From Klebsiella michiganensis (lineage in GTDB: Bacteria; Pseudomonadota; Gammaproteobacteria; Enterobacterales; Enterobacteriaceae): a stretch of DNA of 64,000 bases. Of the stretch, positions 17,325 through 28,197 are shown piece by piece; the stretch's first letter is position 1, and each line of letters opens with the position of its first letter. The stretch spans positions 186,001 to 250,000 of the forward strand of contig NZ_PRDB01000001.1 in NCBI RefSeq assembly GCF_002925905.1, given 5' to 3'. The notes under the pieces are model-generated. The model was not told where the DNA came from. It searched no databases and was given only the letters and a program-made list of their open reading frames with translations. The position numbers were made by a program, and so were the translations under genes.

Positions 17325-17661
17325 AGAGCACCAGCGCCATCACCACCACGATGACGAGGGTCAGCAGAATACTGATCAGCAGCAGCGTGCGGGTATAGGG
17401 AAGATCCTGTTTCAGCCGCATCGCCTTTTCGTTGCTCAGCCAGCGTATATAGCCGTAAATCGCCAGACCGCCGGCAAACAGGCACAGCAGCAGCGCCAGA
17501 ATTTCGCGAATCATCGGCGTAGCGAAATCCGGCGCCAGCTGGTCCAGGCCGACGCCACCGGCTAAAAAGCCAAGCGAAGTGCGGATCCACGCCAGAAAGG
17601 TACGTTCATTCGCCAGCGAGAAGCGGTAATCCGGCGCTTCACCAAGGCGGGATATTTTCAT
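17314..17661 (-). CDS. yidH: DUF202 membrane protein YidH
   Basis: Paralogue of YidG, 115 residues, with the DUF202 motif near the start (FSLANERTFLAWIRTSLGF) and three membrane helices (about residues 25-45, 50-70, 92-113). The second ATG of an ATGATG pair (17661) was chosen because AGGAG lies only two bases from the first ATG but five from the second, and this gives the E. coli length. First gene of yidHGF. Function unknown; it probably forms a membrane complex with YidG. Confidence 0.87.
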   Translation of the reverse strand: MKISRLGEAPDYRFSLANERTFLAWIRTSLGFLAGGVGLDQLAPDFATPMIREILALLLCLFAGGLAIYGYIRWLSNEKAMRLKQDLPYTRTLLLISILLTLVIVVVMALVLYAG

Positions 17662-17763
17662 CATGACTCCTTGATGGATTCCCGGTTGCGTAAAATACCG
17701 CCGATTCTACCTGACTGCCAAAGCGGAGGGCATTAATAATCGCCCCGTTTCAGAGGAAGCTCA

Positions 17764-17798
17764 GGCCTGATAACCGTATAAAGTCGGGCTATCAGGCC
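17764..17798. terminator. Inverted repeat between yidH and aglB
   Basis: GGCCTGATA / TATCAGGCC form a perfect 9-bp stem around a 17-base spacer, 43 bases beyond the aglB stop (17842). No clear T run follows on either strand. It could be a structural element or a backup terminator behind the aglAB terminator at 17811-17833. Confidence 0.45.
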
Positions 17799-17810
17799 GA
17801 TAAATGAATA

Positions 17811-17833
17811 ACCGGCACCCTATGGCTGCCGGT
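17811..17833 (-). terminator. aglAB terminator
   Basis: ACCGGCA / TGCCGGT stem just beyond the aglB stop, followed on the minus strand by the T-rich TATTCATTTATC. It fits an intrinsic terminator for the aglAB operon. Confidence 0.65.
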
Positions 17834-17841
17834 CAGCAGGA

Positions 17842-20783
<2,942 letters not shown>

Positions 20784-21124
20784 TTGAAAATCCTCATATA
20801 ACAACTCATAGGGTGAGTGGCCTTATCCATACCCGGCATGCTTCACGTACCGCGGTGAATGATTCAGGGTAATTATTTGTACTGGCCTGAAACGAGAATA
20901 GAAATTTGCCCGGTCGACAACATGCGGCGCCGTTACGATTCGTGATCGCTTTCATGGTTTTAATTGCGCCAATGTTGTCTACTTTTTAATTAAAAATTAG
21001 ACATTCTGAATTGCGCTGATTACGCCTCTGTAACGAAGCGTATTTATCCATATGTATTAACTCTATTTTTAAAGCTAATAATCCGTGCATCATCGTTTTC
21101 AACTGAGTGAATAGAGGTCTACTG
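20784..21124. promoter_or_regulatory. aglA-aglR divergent regulatory region
   Basis: 341 bp without a gene between divergent aglA and the GntR regulator. The middle is AT-rich, the right half holds the TGTCTA/TAGACA operator (20976-21003), and the left half holds an inverted TTCAC-N8-GTGAA at 20842-20859 near the aglA leader. Both promoters must lie here; I cannot place the -10 and -35 boxes reliably. Confidence 0.5.
20976..21003. promoter_or_regulatory. Candidate operator for the AglR/YidP GntR regulator
   Basis: TGTCTA ... TAGACA is a perfect 6-bp inverted repeat around 16 AT-rich bases, the middle of which is also nearly palindromic (CTTTTTAATTAAAAAT). GntR/HutC regulators of sugar operons commonly bind such half sites. 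Its place between the two divergent genes supports the call. Confidence 0.6.
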
Positions 21125-21871
21125 GTGATCTACAAATCCATCGCCGACAGATTACGTTTGCGTCTCAACTCCTCCGATTTCGAAGTCGGCAGCCCGCTTC
21201 CCGGGGAAAAAAAGCTGGCGGAAGAGTTCGGCGTCGCGCGCATGACTATCCGCAAAGCCATCGATCTGCTGGTCACCTGGGGACTGGTGGTGCGTCGGCA
21301 CGGCTCCGGCACCTACGTCGCCCGCAAAGACCTGCATCATGAAACCAGCAATCTGACCGGGCTGGCCGAGGTGCTGCGCAAGCAGGGTAAAGAGGTGGTC
21401 AGCCGGGTATTGGTTTTCGAGGTGATGCCCGCCCCCCCGGCTATCGCCAGCCTGCTGCGGATACAAATTGATGAACGGATCTACTTCTCGCGCCGGGTGC
21501 GCTATGTCGATGGCAAGCCGCTAATGCTGGAGGACAGCTATATGCCGGTGAAGCTGTTTCGCAATCTGTCGCTGGTGCATCTGGAAGGGTCGAAGTTCGA
21601 TTACATCGAGAAGGAGTGTGGCATAACCATTAGCGGCAACTATGAAACGCTGTCGCCGGTGCTGGCGGACAGGCAGCTGGCGCAGTCGATGAACGTGCCG
21701 GAGCAGACGCCGCTGCTGCGTATAACCTCCCTTTCCTACAGCGACAGCGGCGAGTTTCTTAACTATTCGGTGATGTTCCGTAACGCCAGCGAGTATCAGG
21801 TGGACTACCACCTGCGGCGCGTCCAGGCGGAGAATCCGTTAACCTATCCCCCAGAACAGCACCGCCAGTAG
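21125..21871 (+). CDS. aglR: GntR/HutC-family regulator of aglAB (YidP-like)
   Basis: Transcription regulator of 248 residues. It has an N-terminal GntR winged helix (residues 1-65: [40 protein letters not shown]) and a C-terminal UTRA ligand domain ([20 protein letters not shown]). It closely matches E. coli YidP but has a different C-terminal tail. GTG at 21125 follows AGAGG at good spacing and matches the YidP start; another GTG at 21107 is possible. It is divergent from aglAB and probably represses it until a phosphorylated alpha-glucoside is bound. Its last 33 bases overlap the end of yidE on the other strand. Confidence 0.85.
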   Translation: MIYKSIADRLRLRLNSSDFEVGSPLPGEKKLAEEFGVARMTIRKAIDLLVTWGLVVRRHGSGTYVARKDLHHETSNLTGLAEVLRKQGKEVVSRVLVFEVMPAPPAIASLLRIQIDERIYFSRRVRYVDGKPLMLEDSYMPVKLFRNLSLVHLEGSKFDYIEKECGITISGNYETLSPVLADRQLAQSMNVPEQTPLLRITSLSYSDSGEFLNYSVMFRNASEYQVDYHLRRVQAENPLTYPPEQHRQ

Positions 21872-23500
21872 CTGCGGCGTGATAATACGTAAGAACATGA
21901 CCAGCGGATAAACGGTCGCGTAAGAGAGCGCCGCCGCGCCGCTGGTGGCATGCAGGTTGTTGGCAAAGGCCAGCGCGGGCGGGTCGGTCATTGAACCGGC
22001 CAGCATCCCGCACAGGGTCAGGTAGTTCATCTTCGCCAGCATCCGCGCCAGAATACCGACAGCCAGCAGTGGGATAGCGGTGATAAAGATGCCGTAGACA
22101 ATCCAGCTCATGCCATCACCGTCAATCAGCGTCGCCACAAAATCGCCGCCGGATTTCAGGCCAACCACCGCGAGAAACAGCACAATGCCCAGCTCGCGCA
22201 GCGCAAGGTTAGCGCTGGGCGGCATAAACCAGTAGAGCTTACCGATGCTGCCGATACGCCCGAGGATCAGCGCCATAATCAGCGGCCCCCCTGCCAGGCC
22301 CAGCTTCAGCGCCGCCGGGAACCCCGGAATAAACAGCGGAATGGAGCCCAGCAGCACGCCCAGGCCAATACCGATAAATACCGGCAGCATCTGCACCTGC
22401 TGCAGTTTTTGCTGGGCGTTGCCCAGCTCGGCGGCCACCGCGTCAATCGCCTCCGGACGGCCGACGAGGTTAAGAATATCGCCGAACTGCAGGCTGGCAT
22501 GGCTGCTGGCGACCAGCTCAACCCCGGCGCGATTGAGTCGCGAGATCACCACGTCATAGCGCTGTTTAAAGTGCAGATCGCGTATGCGTTTACCCAATAC
22601 TTTTTCGTTAGTGACCACCACGCGCTCGACTTTCAGATCGGTACCGCGCGTGGAGAGCGAAGTGGAAACCTCCTTGCCAATCACCAGCTGGGCATTGTGT
22701 AAATCCTCCGGTCGCCCGACCAGGTGCAGCAGGTCCCCAAGCTGAATCAGGGTATTCGGCGCGGGCACCATTAGCATCTCCTCGCGCTTGAGGCGCGAGC
22801 AGATCAGCTTGTCGCTGTTAAGCATCGGCACATCCTGAATCGCCATATTGTTCAGGTTGGGGTTTTCGACCCGCACGTTGATGGTCTGAAGATGCGCGTG
22901 GCCGTTGCCGCTGATCTCGTCAAACTGCTGGGCTTCTTTCTCGACGTTGATGCGGAAAAACAGTCGCACCAGCCACATGGTCAGCAAAATGCCGCAGATG
23001 CCAAACGGATAGGCCATGGCGTAGCTCATCCCCATCTGATCGACGGTATCAAGCGGTACGCCAAGGTCGCGCAGGATCTGCTGCCCGGCCCCCAGCGCAG
23101 GCGTGTTGGTTACCGCGCCGGAGAAGATGCCGAGCACCACGGGAAGAGGGATATCGAACAGTTTATGCAGGACCGCGGTGACCAGGCCGCCGAGAATGAC
23201 GATCAGAATAGCGAAGAGGTTCAGCCGCAGGCCGGAGACGCGCAGCGAGGCGAAGAAGCCCGGCCCCACCTGGATACCGATGGTATATACGAAGAGAATC
23301 AGGCCAAATTCCTGAATAAAGTGCAGCATAGGGCTGCTGAGCGTAATGCCCGCCTGGTCCACAAAGTGGCCGACGATAATACCGCCAAACAGCACGCCTC
23401 CGATACCGAAGCCGACACCGCGCACTTTTACATTGCCGATCCACAATCCGACGACCGCCACCAGCGCCAATACGCTAACGGTCAATGCTATATCACTCAT
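21839..23500 (-). CDS. yidE: Putative AspT/YidE-family transporter
   Basis: Inner-membrane protein of 553 residues, equal to E. coli YidE. Two membrane blocks of five helices or so (residues 1-170 and 370-553) flank two TrkA-C (RCK_C) regulatory domains in the cytosol (about 190-280 and 285-365; note [20 protein letters not shown]). The membrane repeats carry the AspT-Asp/Ala exchanger motif, for example [18 protein letters not shown] and [14 protein letters not shown]. Substrate is unknown. ATG at 23500 (MSDIALTVS) is used because it matches E. coli and follows AGAGACG; a longer frame to 23530 is possible. It is convergent with the GntR gene. Confidence 0.92.
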   Translation of the reverse strand: MSDIALTVSVLALVAVVGLWIGNVKVRGVGFGIGGVLFGGIIVGHFVDQAGITLSSPMLHFIQEFGLILFVYTIGIQVGPGFFASLRVSGLRLNLFAILIVILGGLVTAVLHKLFDIPLPVVLGIFSGAVTNTPALGAGQQILRDLGVPLDTVDQMGMSYAMAYPFGICGILLTMWLVRLFFRINVEKEAQQFDEISGNGHAHLQTINVRVENPNLNNMAIQDVPMLNSDKLICSRLKREEMLMVPAPNTLIQLGDLLHLVGRPEDLHNAQLVIGKEVSTSLSTRGTDLKVERVVVTNEKVLGKRIRDLHFKQRYDVVISRLNRAGVELVASSHASLQFGDILNLVGRPEAIDAVAAELGNAQQKLQQVQMLPVFIGIGLGVLLGSIPLFIPGFPAALKLGLAGGPLIMALILGRIGSIGKLYWFMPPSANLALRELGIVLFLAVVGLKSGGDFVATLIDGDGMSWIVYGIFITAIPLLAVGILARMLAKMNYLTLCGMLAGSMTDPPALAFANNLHATSGAAALSYATVYPLVMFLRIITPQLLAVLFWGIG

Positions 23501-23652
23501 CGTCTCTTCCCTGTGTATAACATTACTCACAATGAGGATTATGACCGGTACTCACCAGGCTGTATGCCGCCTGGCGCACAATAATCACGGGATCAGCCAA
23601 CGACCATTTTGTTGAACACAGCAAGAAAGGACAAAGTAATGCGTATCACGCA

Positions 23653-23680
23653 CAAAAAAGCCCCGAACATCGGGGCTTTA
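23653..23680 (-). terminator. ibpAB terminator
   Basis: AAAGCCCCG / CGGGGCTTT stem followed by a run of T on the minus strand, 17 bases past the ibpB stop. Confidence 0.9.
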
Positions 23681-23696
23681 TAGGTGGTTAGCTTAA

Positions 23697-24125
23697 TTAG
23701 CTATCTAACGCGGGGCGCTCGCTGATGGCGATGCGCTGCGGTGCGATCTGTTCCGGCTCGTTGCGGGTCAAATCGATATGCAGCAGGCCGTTGGTAAAGG
23801 TTGCCCCGGAGACTTCCATATTTTCGGCGAGCGTGAAGCTCAGGCTAAACGCCTGGTTAACCAGCCCCTGATGCAGCCATTTGGTCTCTTTTTCCGGCTG
23901 CTGCGGCGCGCCTTTTACCGTCAGGCGCGTGCCTTCAAGCTGGATATCCAAATCTTCCTGACGGAAACCGGCCAGCGCAAGGGTAATGCGATAGTGGTTG
24001 TCGTCGCTTTTTTCGATGTTATAGGGCGGGAAGCTCTGGCTTTCACCGGCGGTTTGTAGCGCGTTGGCCAGTTTGTCAAAACCGATCCATTGACGCAGCA
24101 GCGGGGATAAATCGTAGTTACGCAT
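23697..24125 (-). CDS. ibpB: Small heat-shock chaperone IbpB
   Basis: Alpha-crystallin small heat-shock protein, 142 residues. It works with IbpA on the surface of protein aggregates and passes clients to DnaK and ClpB. The N-terminal [19 protein letters not shown] is followed by the alpha-crystallin beta-sandwich (about 35-125, with RLTVKGAP and [15 protein letters not shown]). A C-terminal I-x-I motif (RIAIS) serves oligomer contacts. Second gene of ibpAB, 117 bases after ibpA, whose spacer holds a GC hairpin and a possible thermosensor. Minor length difference from E. coli is at the tail. Confidence 0.96.
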   Translation of the reverse strand: MRNYDLSPLLRQWIGFDKLANALQTAGESQSFPPYNIEKSDDNHYRITLALAGFRQEDLDIQLEGTRLTVKGAPQQPEKETKWLHQGLVNQAFSLSFTLAENMEVSGATFTNGLLHIDLTRNEPEQIAPQRIAISERPALDS

Positions 24126-24242
24126 AGTCTTTCTCCTTCTAAGAAGCGAGTGGATATCTGCAAATCCTGTGGATTCGCCTTTGCCCCCTGACGGCGGGCA
24201 GTTTTTTGAATGAATACCGGGCCGCCTTCGCGGCCCAACAAA
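24126..24242 (-). promoter_or_regulatory. ibpA-ibpB spacer with hairpin and possible RNA thermometer
   Basis: Just after the ibpA stop there is a GGGCCGCG / CGCGGCCC-type hairpin (24219-24236). Near ibpB, CTTCTTAGAAGGAG can fold so that the AAGGAG ribosome-binding site pairs with the upstream TTCTT. E. coli ibpB has its own thermometer in this position. The fold here is inferred by eye. Confidence 0.5.
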
Positions 24243-24656
24243 TTAGTTGATCTCGATACGGCGCGGCTTATTCGCTTCAGGAATAACTCGCTCAAGGTCG
24301 ATATACAGCAGACCGTTTACCAGGTTGGCGCCGCGAATATGAATATTTTCCGCAAGCTGGAATTTACGCTCAAAATTGCGTTCAGCGATGCCCTGATACA
24401 GGTAAGTGCGCTCTTTCTGCTCGGCGGCATGGGCGCCTTTTACGATAAGCAGATTATCCTGCGCGGTAATTTCCAGTTCGCTCTCGGCAAAACCGGCAAC
24501 GGCAATCGCGATGCGGTAGTTGTTCTCGTCTACTAACTCAACGTTGTACGGAGGATAGCCGCCATTACTCTGGCTTTGATTATTTTCTAACAGATTGAAA
24601 AGGCGGTCGAAACCAATAGCAGAACGATACAGCGGGGAGAGATCGAAATTACGCAT
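24243..24656 (-). CDS. ibpA: Small heat-shock chaperone IbpA
   Basis: Alpha-crystallin chaperone of 137 residues, partner of IbpB. N-terminal arm [20 protein letters not shown]; alpha-crystallin domain about 35-125 ([36 protein letters not shown]); C-terminal PRRIEIN with the I-x-I motif. It binds early to unfolding proteins and keeps aggregates small. First gene of ibpAB, with a sigma-32 promoter and a ROSE-type thermometer in its leader, so it is controlled both at transcription and at translation by heat. Confidence 0.97.
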   Translation of the reverse strand: MRNFDLSPLYRSAIGFDRLFNLLENNQSQSNGGYPPYNVELVDENNYRIAIAVAGFAESELEITAQDNLLIVKGAHAAEQKERTYLYQGIAERNFERKFQLAENIHIRGANLVNGLLYIDLERVIPEANKPRRIEIN

Positions 24657-24755
24657 AATACATAGCTCCTGAAATCAGCGAGAATTATCTGACCTTCCAT
24701 CATGGACAGGCCGTTATTACCCGGAATACCCATTCGGCGTATTCTCCGGGAGACA
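24657..24755 (-). promoter_or_regulatory. ROSE-type RNA thermometer in ibpA leader
   Basis: Directly upstream of the ibpA ATG the RNA reads CUCGCUGAUUUCAGGAG. Here CUC and CUGA on one side can pair with UCAG and GAG of the Shine-Dalgarno region, leaving one bulged G. That short imperfect hairpin with a bulged G opposite the ribosome-binding site is the ROSE signature known from E. coli ibpA. Heat would melt it and free AGGAG. Confidence 0.75.
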
Positions 24756-24762
24756 CATTCCT

Positions 24763-24791
24763 AAAATGGGTATATCCATGGCCTTTTCAAG
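24763..24791 (-). promoter_or_regulatory. Sigma-32 promoter of ibpAB
   Basis: CTTGAAA (24785-24791) is a perfect sigma-32 -35 element. CCCATTTT (24763-24770), 14 bases downstream on the minus strand, matches the -10 consensus CCCCATnT apart from its first base. Together with the ROSE leader it explains heat control. Confidence 0.88.
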
Positions 24792-25024
24792 GGGAAATGG
24801 GCAATTTTTTTTGCAGTTTGCGGTCTATTGCTTAGACTGGAGGGACAGCACAAAAGGCAAAGTGCGACGCCTGCCACAGTGCGGCGCAATGGCACTATGC
24901 ATCCATGGAATGGCCCGATATAACCGATATGTACGCCATTCTTCAGGCCGCGGCTCTGTTGGCTGCGCCCTGCATGATTTTGTACATAGAAGGTTCTATC
25001 AACGCCCGTAACGATGACGGAAAA

Positions 25025-25357
25025 ATGATGAAAAACGGTCTGTTAAAGCTGGTCCTGTTTAGCGGGATGATAAGTTTAGGCGGTTGCTCCAGCGTGATGT
25101 CACATACCGGCGGTAAGGAAGGAACCTATCCGGGAACGCGCGCCAGCGCGCAAATGCTGGGAGATAGCGATGCCAACTGGGGTACGAAATCCCTGGTGGC
25201 GCTGGATATGCCGCTCACGGCCGTTATGGACACGCTGCTGCTACCGTGGGATATGTTCCGCACCGATAGCTCGGTTAAATCGCGCGTGGAAAAGAGCGAG
25301 AAAGAGACGCTGGCGACCAACGCAGTGATCCCGCCAGCGCCAATGCCGAACCCCTGA
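25025..25357 (+). CDS. yidQ: YidQ lipoprotein (DUF1375)
   Basis: Small predicted lipoprotein of 110 residues. The signal peptide MMKNGLLKLVLFSGMISLGG ends in the lipobox LGGC, so Cys21 would be lipidated. The mature part contains SSVMSHTGGKEGTYPGTRA and DMPLTAVMDTLLLPWDMF, the conserved YidQ features. ATG at 25025 gives the E. coli length; the frame is open further upstream but that sequence lacks a signal peptide. Function unknown. The stop codon lies one base from the yidR stop on the other strand. Confidence 0.88.
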   Translation: MMKNGLLKLVLFSGMISLGGCSSVMSHTGGKEGTYPGTRASAQMLGDSDANWGTKSLVALDMPLTAVMDTLLLPWDMFRTDSSVKSRVEKSEKETLATNAVIPPAPMPNP

Positions 25358-25358
25358 T

Positions 25359-26585
25359 TTAGCGCGCCGTTGCGGTTACCCACAGCTGGCGGTAACCGTC
25401 CACCTCCTCCATCCAGGCAAGCTGTTTGCCGTCTGGCGAGAAGACGACCGCGTCGGCCGAAGGCGGATTGGCATGCTCATCAGTCAAAAAGTCGATTTCC
25501 CCGCTCCGCGCATCACAAAGCGCGATGCGGTTTTCCAGCACAAAGCCCAGCCATTTTCCTGACGGATGCCAGTTAAACGCCGACTGGATATCGGATCGGT
25601 TGTGGGTCAGCTGCCGCAGCTTGTCTCCCTGCGCCGAGATAAGCCACATTTGCACCACGCCAGCCTCGTCGCGCATCAGAAAAGCGATGTCCGTTGCCGA
25701 CGGATTAGCGCGCACCCAATGACGCGGCGTATTCACTAGTCCCGGGTAACGGCGTTGGTGGGTAAACGTTAAGCGACGCTGAACAACGCCGGCAGGGGGA
25801 GCCGGCATCGTGGTTTCCGTTCCTGCCAATGGCGCATCGCCAGACTGCTTCCAGCCCTGTTCGCTCTCCGGCAGCTCGACAATAAATAGCTCCGGCACTT
25901 TGTCGCCATTTACCGCCAGCGTATCGCCAATAAACGCCAGCGCCCGGTTGCCCACCCAGCCCTCTTCATAGGCGCGATTAATCTCGTCGCTGCCCGGCGC
26001 GGGAGTCGGCGTTGTGCGGCTGACCAGCACGCACCAGTGGCTGCCGCCGTATTCTCGTGGATGATCCCCACGTGGTACTACCGGGCCATAGGGAACCGCC
26101 ACGCCAACGTTGCGCAAATCCAGCGCCGGATCGCGTTCATGCAGCACGTGGTCGTTATAGGTAAAGCTGACAAATTCGCCGTTCGGGCTGAAGACATGCA
26201 CATGGCTGCCGCCGCGCAGCGCGCCGGGAGTATAGGGGGCGGAAATATCCATCGCATCGAGGTTGTGCGTTTCGCCCTGCCAGGAGACCACGCCGCGACG
26301 ATGGTGGAAATCGTAATGCCAGCGCTCGTCAGGGTTTTCCGGCCCGTGGATGAAGACATATTTATCTATCGATGGATGAACGGTCACCACGCCAACGTAC
26401 GCGCACTGTCCGGCACGGTAGAGGATCTCAACCTCTCCCGTCTCGACATTCACCCGCTCGATGGTTTCGCCGGTAAAAGAGGCGCCAGAGGGACGAACGT
26501 CAAAGACCAGCCACCGGCTGTCCGCCGTCCAGGCGCGCGTGTTGGTAAGCTGATGATGACGGGGAGCAAAGGTGACTTGTTTCAT
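25359..26585 (-). CDS. yidR: YidR, beta-propeller protein related to oligogalacturonate lyases
   Basis: Cytosolic protein of 408 residues with TolB/WD40-like repeats (for example SRWLVFDVRPSG, ... GGSHVHVFSPNGEFVSFTYN, ... AVVFSPDGKQLAWMEE). Family members resemble oligogalacturonate lyase folds, but no activity is proven for YidR. I chose the second ATG (26585, MKQVTFAPRHHQLTNTRAW) because it matches E. coli and has AGGG seven bases upstream; the first ATG at 26591 sits directly on that site. The ribosome-binding site is in a 13-bp hairpin (26591-26621). Expressed alone, convergent with yidQ with only one base between stops. Confidence 0.88.
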   Translation of the reverse strand: MKQVTFAPRHHQLTNTRAWTADSRWLVFDVRPSGASFTGETIERVNVETGEVEILYRAGQCAYVGVVTVHPSIDKYVFIHGPENPDERWHYDFHHRRGVVSWQGETHNLDAMDISAPYTPGALRGGSHVHVFSPNGEFVSFTYNDHVLHERDPALDLRNVGVAVPYGPVVPRGDHPREYGGSHWCVLVSRTTPTPAPGSDEINRAYEEGWVGNRALAFIGDTLAVNGDKVPELFIVELPESEQGWKQSGDAPLAGTETTMPAPPAGVVQRRLTFTHQRRYPGLVNTPRHWVRANPSATDIAFLMRDEAGVVQMWLISAQGDKLRQLTHNRSDIQSAFNWHPSGKWLGFVLENRIALCDARSGEIDFLTDEHANPPSADAVVFSPDGKQLAWMEEVDGYRQLWVTATAR

Positions 26586-26590
26586 AAACA

Positions 26591-26621
26591 TACCCTGATG
26601 CGAGACTTTCGCATCAGGGTA
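26591..26621 (-). other. Perfect 13-bp hairpin covering the yidR ribosome-binding site
   Basis: TACCCTGATGCGA / TCGCATCAGGGTA with a five-base loop. On the minus strand its 3' arm contains the AGGG used by yidR. It lies 62 bases after the dgoT stop, so it could be the dgo terminator, although no T run follows. If retained at the 5' end of yidR mRNA it would hide the ribosome-binding site. Confidence 0.7.
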
Positions 26622-26682
26622 TCGTATCGCAATGGATTAGCAAATACCCCGTAAACCCTGGCCCAATGCGGGCGGGGAGCAG

Positions 26683-27975
26683 TCACCCTACTCGTTTGAC
26701 ATCCCCCACCAGCAGGATGTAAGAGAGCGCGCCCACCAGCGCAATAACGGAAATATAAACCAGTGCAGGAGCAAAACCATAGTCCTGGGCCAGATAGCCC
26801 ACCACCAGCGGGACGGTGATACCGCCCAGCCCGCCGACGAAATTAAACATCCCACCGGTCAACCCGATAAGCCGCATCGGCGCAAGCGAAGAGACCAGCG
26901 ACCAGGTAATGGAAGCGAAGCCGTTACCGAAGAATGCCAGCGCCATCAGGGCCATAATCCACACCGGATCGTTGGTATAGTTTGCGCCCATGATGCAGAT
27001 CGAGATCAGCAGGCCGCAGATAATCGGGGTTTTACGCGCGGCGCCTAATGAGAAACCTTTTCTCACCAGCCTGTCCGCCAGCCAGCCGGAGAGCAGCACG
27101 CCAACAAAGGCGGCAAGGAACGGAACCGTGGTCATAAAGCCCGCTTTCAGCGCCGTAATCCCCTTTTCCTGGGTCAGATAGTTGGGGAACCAGGTCAGGA
27201 AGAACCACAGCGTCGAGGTCACGGCAAACTGCCCAAGGTAAACGCCAATCAGTTTGCGATGGAATACCAGCTTCCAGTCGGCTTTGGTCAGCGGCTGCCG
27301 CGCCTCTTTTTTAACGGGCGCATCGCCGTCCACCAGACCACCGCCGTCGCGAATATAATCCAGCTCGGCTTTGCTGATGCTTTTCGTCAGACGCGGCGGC
27401 TGATAAACCTTAATCCAAATCAGTGACCATACGATCCCGATAGCGCCGGTAACGATAAATACCCAGTGCCAGCTCAGCATTTCCTGAATCCAGATTAATA
27501 GCGGGGTCAGGAATGCCAGCCCGACAAACTGGCCTGAGGTGTAAAAACCGACGGCTGATGCGCGCTCGTGCTCCGGAAACCAGCTGGTCACCATGCGATT
27601 ATTGGTGGGAAACGCCGGCGCTTCAAATATCCCGGTAATCGCGCGCAGGCCAATCAACGACATCAGCCCCGTGGCAAATCCCTGCAGTAGCGTCGCCACC
27701 GACCAGCCAAAAATAGCGATAAAGTAGGTCAGCCTCGAGCCCACGCGGTCAAGGAACCAACCGCCGGGAATCTGGCAAAGCGTATACAGCCACGCGAAGG
27801 CGGAAAATACATATCCCATTTCCGCTTTGGTAATACCAAACTCTTCCTGAATATGCGCCGATGCCACCGCAAGGTTGGCGCGATCAACATAACAAATCAC
27901 CACGGTAATAAAGATCATAATCAGCGTCAAATAACGACGACGCCCGGGTTTTGCAGCTGTAACTGAAATATCCAT
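26683..27975 (-). CDS. dgoT: D-galactonate:H+ symporter DgoT
   Basis: Major-facilitator transporter of the anion:cation symporter family, 430 residues, equal to E. coli DgoT. I chose ATG at 27975 ([20 protein letters not shown]), preceded by GGAG; a start 15 codons upstream is unsupported. Key features are [20 protein letters not shown] in the first helix-loop, the motif [15 protein letters not shown] between helices 2 and 3, and an amphipathic middle loop. It imports galactonate for the dgoKAD enzymes. It is the last gene of the dgo operon, separated from dgoD by a 128-bp repeat. Confidence 0.95.
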   Translation of the reverse strand: MDISVTAAKPGRRRYLTLIMIFITVVICYVDRANLAVASAHIQEEFGITKAEMGYVFSAFAWLYTLCQIPGGWFLDRVGSRLTYFIAIFGWSVATLLQGFATGLMSLIGLRAITGIFEAPAFPTNNRMVTSWFPEHERASAVGFYTSGQFVGLAFLTPLLIWIQEMLSWHWVFIVTGAIGIVWSLIWIKVYQPPRLTKSISKAELDYIRDGGGLVDGDAPVKKEARQPLTKADWKLVFHRKLIGVYLGQFAVTSTLWFFLTWFPNYLTQEKGITALKAGFMTTVPFLAAFVGVLLSGWLADRLVRKGFSLGAARKTPIICGLLISICIMGANYTNDPVWIMALMALAFFGNGFASITWSLVSSLAPMRLIGLTGGMFNFVGGLGGITVPLVVGYLAQDYGFAPALVYISVIALVGALSYILLVGDVKRVG

Positions 27976-28069
27976 CGCAATCTGTCTCCAGATTTTGGGC
28001 ATAGCGAGGCCGCTCACCATGCCCGGTAATTTACAGAGGGTGTGTTTAAAATTTATATTTTTGCTTACG

Positions 28070-28197
28070 AATGCTCTAAATAGTTCACGTTGCAGGAAGG
28101 CGGCAAGATTGCAAATCCCCGGGAGCTTACATTAGTAAGTGACCGGGGTGCGGCAATCGCAGCCAACGCACCTGTGGCGTGAAATATGAAGAGCATT
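28070..28197 (-). repeat. Dispersed intergenic palindromic repeat, copy B
   Basis: 128 bp inside the dgo operon. The outer ends are perfect inverted repeats (AATGCTCT / AGAGCATT). The core on the minus strand has TGCGTTGGCT, CACCCCGGTCACTTACT, GTAAGCTCCCGGGG and CTTGCCGCCTTCCTGCAACG, shared with copies A and C. The right end overlaps the dgoD stop codon, so the element begins exactly where translation ends. Confidence 0.85.

Noticed and set aside
20842-20859. CRP site before aglA
   Set aside because: The repeat reads TTCAC...GTGAA, which is inverted relative to the TGTGA...TCACA CRP core.
24766-25011. 81-codon frame before yidQ
   Set aside because: Overlaps the sigma-32 promoter of ibpAB and contains no recognisable motif.
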